64,000 bases of DNA. Origin: Parvularcula sp964219355 (lineage in GTDB: Bacteria; Pseudomonadota; Alphaproteobacteria; Caulobacterales; Parvularculaceae). The first letter of the stretch is position 1. Each line of letters begins with the position of its first letter. Below, one piece after another: positions 59,000-64,000 of the stretch. Under the pieces are notes generated by a model. The model was not told where the DNA came from, did no database searches, and saw only the letters and a program-made list of their open reading frames with translations. The position numbers and the translations under genes are program-made. Location: contig CAXPOZ010000004.1 of the NCBI GenBank assembly GCA_964219355.1, forward strand, positions 248,001-312,000. The letters are read 5' to 3'.

Positions 59000-59848
59000 A
59001 TGATCAGGGTTGAAGATGTCGGCTTTGCCTATGGCAGCCAGCCGCCTGCCATTGACGGCCTTTCTTTCGAGATCGCGAAAGGCGAGATTTTCGGCTTTCT
59101 GGGGCCCAGCGGCGCCGGCAAGACAACGACGCAGAAGATCCTTCTCAAACTCCTCAAGGGCTATTCGGGCACGATCGAGGTGATGGGCCGCCCTCTCGCC
59201 TCATGGGGCCGTGCCTATTTCCAGAAGATCGGCGTCTGTTTCGAATTCCCCAGCAATTACGCCAAGCTGACCGCGCTTGAGAATCTGCGCTTCTTCGCCG
59301 GATTCTTCTCCGGCCCCACCGCCGACCCAATGCAGTTGCTGGAGGAAGTCGGCCTTGGCCATGCGGCAAACCAACGTGTCGAGCAGTTCTCCAAGGGGAT
59401 GCAGATCCGGCTGAATGTCGCGCGCTCCCTCCTCAACAACCCCGAACTCCTGTTCCTTGATGAGCCGACCGCGGGCCTCGACCCCGCCAATGCAAGAGCG
59501 ATCCGTGATCTGATCGCCCGGCGGCGGGACGAAGGCGCAACCGTCTTCCTGACGACCCATGACATGGCCGTTGCCGAGGCGCTGTGCGACCGCGTCGGCC
59601 TTCTCGTTCATGGAAGGCTGGCAGCGCTTGATGCGCCAAGGACTTTGCGGCTTGCCCATGGCGAGCGGAAAGTCGAGATCAGCTATGTGCTGGAGGGTCA
59701 GCCAGGGACGGAGATTTTCGATCTCGACGGTCTCGATACGAATGAGCGCTTCACGCATCTTCTGCACAATGCCCATATCGAGACCCTGCACACGCTGGAG
59801 CCGACGCTGGATGATGTCTTCATCAAACTTGCGGGGCGGACGTCATGA
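59000..59848 (+). CDS. ABC exporter ATP-binding subunit
   Basis: A 282-residue ABC ATPase. Walker A GPSGAGKTT is at residues 35-43, the signature is QFSKGMQIRL near 130, Walker B is LLFLDEP near 152, and the switch histidine lies in TTHD near 187. The extra C-terminal region is about 75 residues. It powers the two membrane proteins encoded next (59845-60552 and 60556-61335), starting with a four-base overlap. The three-gene layout resembles mycobacterial drug-export ABC systems (Rv2688c-Rv2686c type). The start is the ATG at 59000; an upstream frame is rejected. Confidence 0.9.
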   Translation: MIRVEDVGFAYGSQPPAIDGLSFEIAKGEIFGFLGPSGAGKTTTQKILLKLLKGYSGTIEVMGRPLASWGRAYFQKIGVCFEFPSNYAKLTALENLRFFAGFFSGPTADPMQLLEEVGLGHAANQRVEQFSKGMQIRLNVARSLLNNPELLFLDEPTAGLDPANARAIRDLIARRRDEGATVFLTTHDMAVAEALCDRVGLLVHGRLAALDAPRTLRLAHGERKVEISYVLEGQPGTEIFDLDGLDTNERFTHLLHNAHIETLHTLEPTLDDVFIKLAGRTS

Positions 59849-60552
59849 AAGTCTTTACGCAGGCCGTCCGGCATGATCTGCGGATCCTCTACCGCACGGG
59901 ATATATCGTCACCACCGTGATCATTCTTGGCCTGCTCGCGCTCGCGGCCTCACGGCTTCATTTCACGGCCATGAGTTCAGTTGCGATGCCGCTGGCGGCA
60001 ATCGTCCTCATTCTGGGGATCATGACGCCATTCCTGTCGGTCAGCATCATGTTCCTCAGCGAGCGGAATGAAGGTATATTGACCAGCCTCGGCGTCATGC
60101 CCGTCAGGCCGTTGACCCTGCTTCTCGCTCGCACATTGGTGCTGTCGGTGCTCGCAGGCACGGAGATGTTCGTCCTCTTCTCGATCGCTTTTGGCAGCTC
60201 GATAGATTTGGGTCTCCTCATCATCGGGCTTTTGTCACTGGCGATCCCGTCGGTCCTCTTCGGGGTGACCGGCGTGTCGCCATTCACGGCGCTGCATGAA
60301 TTCATCCTGCCCATGACCTTATGGGTCCTGTTCCTCAGCCTGCCCGCCTTCCTCACCTTGCGCGGGGTCGATCCCCAATGGCTCCTCTGGCATCCCATGG
60401 CTCCGGCCCACCGGCTGATCAGCGCGGCCTTCGGCTCGACGGAGCCCGGCACGCTTCTCTTCGGGCTTGCAGGTTCAGCCATCTGGACGCTGATCGCCGG
60501 CTCACTCGCATTGCGCAGCCTTGCGCGCATGCGGCTGACAGCGGTGGAGTGA
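59845..60552 (+). CDS. ABC exporter permease (first)
   Basis: A 235-residue integral membrane protein with six hydrophobic helices and the fold of type-2 ABC export permeases (SIMFLSERNEGILTSLGVMPV near residue 66). The ATG overlaps the ATPase stop by four bases, so it is coupled to it. Together with the next gene it would make a heteromeric exporter. Substrate unknown; the closest known arrangement is a fluoroquinolone exporter of mycobacteria. Confidence 0.82.
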   Translation: MKVFTQAVRHDLRILYRTGYIVTTVIILGLLALAASRLHFTAMSSVAMPLAAIVLILGIMTPFLSVSIMFLSERNEGILTSLGVMPVRPLTLLLARTLVLSVLAGTEMFVLFSIAFGSSIDLGLLIIGLLSLAIPSVLFGVTGVSPFTALHEFILPMTLWVLFLSLPAFLTLRGVDPQWLLWHPMAPAHRLISAAFGSTEPGTLLFGLAGSAIWTLIAGSLALRSLARMRLTAVE

Positions 60553-60555
60553 GCC

Positions 60556-61335
60556 ATGGCCGGACCGCCGCTCCAGTTTTTCCGTTCCCTGATTGCCTCG
60601 GATCTGCGCAGCATTTCGCGCAACAGCCTCCTGCTGCTGCTCACGTTTACGCCGCTTCTGATGGCGGTCGTTTTCCGCCTGACAGTACCGAATGTGGCCA
60701 TGCTCGAAGACCTTGTCGCCAAACAGGGCTATACGGATATTGAAGGCCTCCGCGGTTTTCTTGAGACAGCACTCGGCCAGATCCATCCGGTCCTGATGGC
60801 GATCTATATCGGGCTCAGCTCCTCCCTCGTCGGCAGCGTCTACGGACTTCTTCTGGTGGAGGAGCGTGAGGACCATGTCCTGCCCAGCATCCGGGTCATG
60901 CCGGTTGCCTTCAGCACCTATATGATCGCAAGGCTGATCCTACCGATCCTGTTCTCGATTGCCGTCACCACGCTTGCCTATCCGATTGCCGGCATGGCGC
61001 CGCTGCCGCTCGGCACGATCTTCGTTATTGCCGCTGCCGGCGCCAGCATGGTGCCCATGGCCACCCTCGCCGTCGTGGCCATTGCACCCGGCCGGGTGAC
61101 CGCGCTGGCTATGGTCCGTGTCCTGAGCCTTGTTGCGATCCTGCCAATTCTGACCCGGTTCATCGGCCCACCTACCGAATGGGCCTTCATGCCGATCGGC
61201 AGCTATTGGCAGATGCAGGCATTGTGGACCGCCATCGAAGGCGGCGAAATCGGCGCCCAGCTCGGCATTTGCGTGGCGGTCAATTTCCTCTTCGCTCTTG
61301 TCTTCTACGCAATATTCGCGAACAAATCTGAGTAG
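60556..61335 (+). CDS. ABC exporter permease (second)
   Basis: A 259-residue membrane protein with six hydrophobic helices and the same fold as the previous permease (LLLVEEREDHVLPSIRVMPV near residue 100). It starts three bases after the first permease and ends the ABC operon. The two permeases are unlike enough to work as a heterodimer. A role in exporting drugs or lipids is inferred from the family. Confidence 0.82.
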   Translation: MAGPPLQFFRSLIASDLRSISRNSLLLLLTFTPLLMAVVFRLTVPNVAMLEDLVAKQGYTDIEGLRGFLETALGQIHPVLMAIYIGLSSSLVGSVYGLLLVEEREDHVLPSIRVMPVAFSTYMIARLILPILFSIAVTTLAYPIAGMAPLPLGTIFVIAAAGASMVPMATLAVVAIAPGRVTALAMVRVLSLVAILPILTRFIGPPTEWAFMPIGSYWQMQALWTAIEGGEIGAQLGICVAVNFLFALVFYAIFANKSE

Positions 61336-61453
61336 AAGCCCTGCAATATGGTCTGGTTTGTTGCGCTCTGTGCAATAGTATCATTCCGGCGAAGTGGGCG
61401 ACGGGTGTTCGAAAGCTTCCTAGATGAAGGTCAGAATTCAAACGGGAACGACC

Positions 61454-62002
61454 ATGAACATCATCGCCTTTGCCGCCAGCAACAGCTCGGCTTCGATCAA
61501 CAAACAGCTGGCCAGCCACGCCCTCCGCCTGCTGACCGAAGATATTTCACCAGATGCGGGCGGAGATCTGCTCGACCTCAATGACTTTGAAATGCCGATC
61601 TATAGTGAGGATCGGGAGAAGGCGGACGGTATCCCAGAGCAGGCGGTCACGTTCCGCCGAAAGGTCGCAGAGGCAGATGCCGTTATCATCGCCTTTGCGG
61701 AGCATAATGGCAGCTATTCGGCGGCCTATAAGAATATCTTTGACTGGGCGTCCCGGCTCGAAGGGAAAGTTTATCAGGACAAGCCTGTGCTTCTTCTCTC
61801 GACTTCACCAGGCGGCAGAGGCGCAAAATCGGTACTGGAACAGGCCACCGCCGCCATGCCGCATTTCGGCGCAACGGTCGTGGGGGCCTTGTCCGTGCCC
61901 AGTTTCCACGACCATTTTGACAAATCTAAAGATCGGCTTACGGATGAAGCCCTCTCAACAGAGCTTCGCGCCCTGCTCAGCCAGCTTGCCGAGCAAGGCT
62001 AA
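61454..62002 (+). CDS. NADPH-dependent FMN reductase-like flavoprotein
   Basis: A 182-residue flavodoxin-fold reductase. The N-terminal phosphate-binding segment AASNSSASINKQLA is followed by AFAEHNGSYSAAYKNIFDW (residues about 83-101) and STSPGGRGA near 121, as in NADPH-dependent FMN and quinone reductases. The start is the ATG at 61454 and not one ten codons earlier, because the family N-terminus MNIIAFAASN begins there. It may be transcribed alone, 118 bases downstream of the ABC genes, and converges on the M28 peptidase gene. Confidence 0.87.
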   Translation: MNIIAFAASNSSASINKQLASHALRLLTEDISPDAGGDLLDLNDFEMPIYSEDREKADGIPEQAVTFRRKVAEADAVIIAFAEHNGSYSAAYKNIFDWASRLEGKVYQDKPVLLLSTSPGGRGAKSVLEQATAAMPHFGATVVGALSVPSFHDHFDKSKDRLTDEALSTELRALLSQLAEQG

Positions 62003-62014
62003 AACCGGCCCTCA

Positions 62015-63460
62015 TTATTGCGCGCCGTCGGCGACATCTTCCGCCGGCACCGCTTCCTCAGCAGGCGGCTCACGGAACGGCCCCGGCATATTCGCGGTCA
62101 TCCACGTAAAGGCCGCATAGGCCGCGACATTCTGGGCCAGATCATCCGGATCAATCTTATCCAGTGTATCATCGGGCGTGTGGTGAAGGTCGAAATAGTC
62201 CCAGCCATTCTGGCGAAGTGACGTGACCGGGACGCCAGCGATCCGCAGCGGGATCACGTCCGGACCACCGCCCGCCATATTGTCACCGCGCGCAATGCCA
62301 AGGGGCTCGAGAACGCGAGCCATGGCCGCGGCCTTGTCGAGCTGGCTTTCGCCATAGCGGGTCTGGAACTGATAAATCTTGCCGGCGCCGAAATCGCTTT
62401 CCGCGCCCATGACATGCTTGTCGAGTTCCGCCGCATGCACCCGCGCATATTCAAACGCACCAAGCAGGCCGACTTCTTCTGAGCCGAACAGCACAATTCG
62501 GATCGTCCGCTCCGGTTTTTTACGCTTGTCGAGCATCAGCTTTCCAGCTCCGACGACGATGCCGACACCGGCGCCATCATCGACGGCGCCCGTGCCAAGA
62601 TCCCAGCTGTCGAGATGCGCACCAATCAGGACGATTTCGTCTGTCCGCCCCGGAATTTCCGCGATCACATTGCCTGAAGGTGCTTTCTCGCGAGTCTGAA
62701 CGGACAGCTCGAACGAAACCGTCACCGGCCCATCACTCATCGCCAATGCGCGTGCCAGCTGGTCCGAATCAGGCGCAGACAGCGCCGCCGTCGGCACTTT
62801 CGTGACATCCTTTTCATAAGACATCAGGCCTGTATGCGGAAAACGGTGATGATCCGTCCCCACACTGCGGATCAGGGCAGCTTTGGCGCCGCGCTTGCCG
62901 GCTTCATTGGCAGCCCCCGAGCGTTTAGCAACGGCGACACCATAGCCCGAGCCATCTTGCGTGCGCACCATGGGCTCATCGACAAAGACGATCTTCCCGG
63001 CCAGCGTGTCCCCTTCAGGATAATTTTTCAGCTCGGTCATCGTCTCGAAACGGACGACCTCGCCCGTGACACCACCTTCAGGCGTGGCAACGGACCCACC
63101 AAGACCCGTAATCTCCAACTCTTGCGGAAAAGGAGAAACGATCGCTGCCGCTTCCTTCTCACGTGCCCAATATGGGATCTCGAAAGTCTCGATACGAACA
63201 TTCTTGAAACCGAGGGATTTGAGGTGATCGACCGCCCAGTCACGTGCCCGCGCTTCCGCCTCGGACCCTGCGAGCCGCGCCCCGACCTTGGTCGTCAGTT
63301 CTTCGACGGTTCTATACCCTTGATCATCCGCGAGCGCCTTCTCGATCAGCTTCTTCGCATCCGCCTCGACCTTGGGCGGCAGTGGGCTTTCGGCTTGCGC
63401 AAAGGCCGACGCCGTCAGTGCGGTCGTGGCGGCCAGCAGGGTCAGAAAGGTTTTCGTCAT
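62015..63460 (-). CDS. M28-family zinc peptidase (exported)
   Basis: A 481-residue exported peptidase. The signal peptide covers residues 1-22 (ending SAFAQAE), and a PA-like insert spans about residues 110-230. The M28 catalytic domain carries the zinc ligands in GAHLDSWDLGTGAVDDGAG, GSEEVG, ESDFGAG and LHHTPDDT. It would remove N-terminal residues from peptides in the periplasm. The start is the ATG at 63460, with GGGAGAG six bases upstream; an 18-codon extension is rejected. Confidence 0.92.
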   Translation of the reverse strand: MTKTFLTLLAATTALTASAFAQAESPLPPKVEADAKKLIEKALADDQGYRTVEELTTKVGARLAGSEAEARARDWAVDHLKSLGFKNVRIETFEIPYWAREKEAAAIVSPFPQELEITGLGGSVATPEGGVTGEVVRFETMTELKNYPEGDTLAGKIVFVDEPMVRTQDGSGYGVAVAKRSGAANEAGKRGAKAALIRSVGTDHHRFPHTGLMSYEKDVTKVPTAALSAPDSDQLARALAMSDGPVTVSFELSVQTREKAPSGNVIAEIPGRTDEIVLIGAHLDSWDLGTGAVDDGAGVGIVVGAGKLMLDKRKKPERTIRIVLFGSEEVGLLGAFEYARVHAAELDKHVMGAESDFGAGKIYQFQTRYGESQLDKAAAMARVLEPLGIARGDNMAGGGPDVIPLRIAGVPVTSLRQNGWDYFDLHHTPDDTLDKIDPDDLAQNVAAYAAFTWMTANMPGPFREPPAEEAVPAEDVADGAQ

Positions 63461-63517
63461 TAGGCTCTCCCTCATTTGGGCGCGGAAGGTAGCCGGTTTC
63501 GTCCGGCGCCTCATACG

Positions 63518-64000
63518 TCACTTGCCCGCGTGTCTAGGCCCCGCCTCCGCCCCGGGCAAGACCGAGGCCGCAAGGCAGAGAGCGCCGGTGATGCCCGCAT
63601 CATCCCCCAATGACGGCGCCGCGATATAATCACGGACCGGCGGAATGGAGACATAGCCAGCCAGAAGTCTTTCCATCTGCTCACGGATGACATCAATCAG
63701 GCCCGGCGTCTTCATCACCCCGCCGCCGAAAAGGATCCGGTCTGGCCGGTGTGTCAGTGTGATGCTCAGGGCAAGCTGCGCCAGATATCCGCCGACCAGT
63801 TCGATCGCCGGACCGGGCTCTGCCATTTCATTGAGCCCCATCCCCCATCGCGCCTTGATCGCAGGGCCGGACGCCAGCCCCTCAAGACAGTCACCATGGA
63901 ACGGGCACGAGCCATCGAATGTATCGCGCTCACCATCCCTGACCGGACGAATATGGCCCATTTCATAATGCCCTGCACCGCTCAAAGATTGTCCATCCCG
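63518..64000 (-). CDS. ROK-family sugar kinase, fructokinase-like (5' end outside window)
   Basis: The C-terminal 160 residues of a ROK kinase; the open frame continues past the right edge. The zinc motif is GHIRPVRDGERD with CPFHGDC, as in ROK fructokinases and GlcNAc kinases of this type. FGGGVMKTPGLIDVI near the C-terminus is the second conserved block. The stop lies 57 bases from the start of the M28 peptidase on the same strand. Substrate is likely fructose or another hexose, by family. Confidence 0.82.
   Translation of the reverse strand, partial: RDGQSLSGAGHYEMGHIRPVRDGERDTFDGSCPFHGDCLEGLASGPAIKARWGMGLNEMAEPGPAIELVGGYLAQLALSITLTHRPDRILFGGGVMKTPGLIDVIREQMERLLAGYVSIPPVRDYIAAPSLGDDAGITGALCLAASVLPGAEAGPRHAGK

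Noticed and set aside
1..64000. CRISPR arrays, prophage, insertion sequences, plasmid replication genes
   Set aside because: No direct repeat arrays, transposase, integrase, capsid or replication initiator genes were found.

Overview
The window is a high-GC chromosomal segment from an alphaproteobacterium. The evidence is the flagellar cluster layout (fliL, a DUF6468 protein, a MotE-like protein, motA, flgF and flgG in a row), a PodJ-like polarity factor, three TadE/TadG-type pilin-like proteins and families common in this class (DUF6468, DUF2200, DUF938). A Caulobacterales/Hyphomonadales/Parvularculales/Rhodobacterales-like host fits, but the order cannot be fixed from the sequence alone. 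I see no prophage, insertion sequence, CRISPR array or plasmid replication gene.

1-14.5 kb holds a dense flagellar cluster in four transcription blocks: (i) minus, fliL-DUF6468-motE-like-motA-flgF-flgG, running off the left edge; (ii) plus, fliF-fliN-fliP-fliG; (iii) minus, motB, flgE, flgK, flgL, flgI; (iv) plus, fliM. Together they supply the MS ring, C ring, export gate, rod, P ring, hook, hook-filament junction and stator. FliG and FliM are divergent members that lack familiar motifs.

14.5-24.4 kb is mostly housekeeping: an aromatic/aspartate aminotransferase, a CHAD protein, tRNA-Gly(CCC), a thioredoxin-like lipoprotein, three TadE/TadG-like genes, DUF1993, a DUF938 methyltransferase, rsmD, an RluB-type pseudouridine synthase and an OmpA-like lipoprotein. 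It ends with a secreted heptad-repeat protein behind tandem BlaI/MecI-type dyads. 24.4-38.9 kb holds an acyl-CoA dehydrogenase, the PodJ-like gene, a 2OG-Fe(II) oxygenase, a phosphatase, and a surface-polysaccharide group (galE-like, vanZ-like, kdsB, two GT39 transferases, one GT2). A degenerate-GGDEF/EAL c-di-GMP protein follows.

38.9-50 kb contains efp, an orphan terminated plus-strand non-coding region (candidate small RNA), yebC, a LysR regulator, arfB, and an operon of a YmdB-type phosphoesterase, a YaiI-type protein, a Tat-exported vanadium-haloperoxidase/PAP2 lipoprotein and an outer-membrane barrel. Next come a MddA-like methyltransferase, a tautomerase, a winged-helix/TPR regulator and a sugar-type methyltransferase. 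50-64 kb has galU, three unknown genes, a nuoH-nuoI-pnuC-nadR run (complex I genes cut off from the rest of nuo and joined to NAD salvage), an HTH-TM-TPR regulator divergent from a membrane protein, a three-gene ABC exporter, an FMN reductase, an M28 peptidase and the 3' part of a ROK sugar kinase.

The observations most worth following are the orphan structured RNA candidate near 39.6 kb, the tandem BlaI-type operator at 23.5 kb, the GalE homologue without its catalytic lysine, the detached nuoHI-pnuC-nadR unit, and the paired inverted REP/BIME-like repeats.
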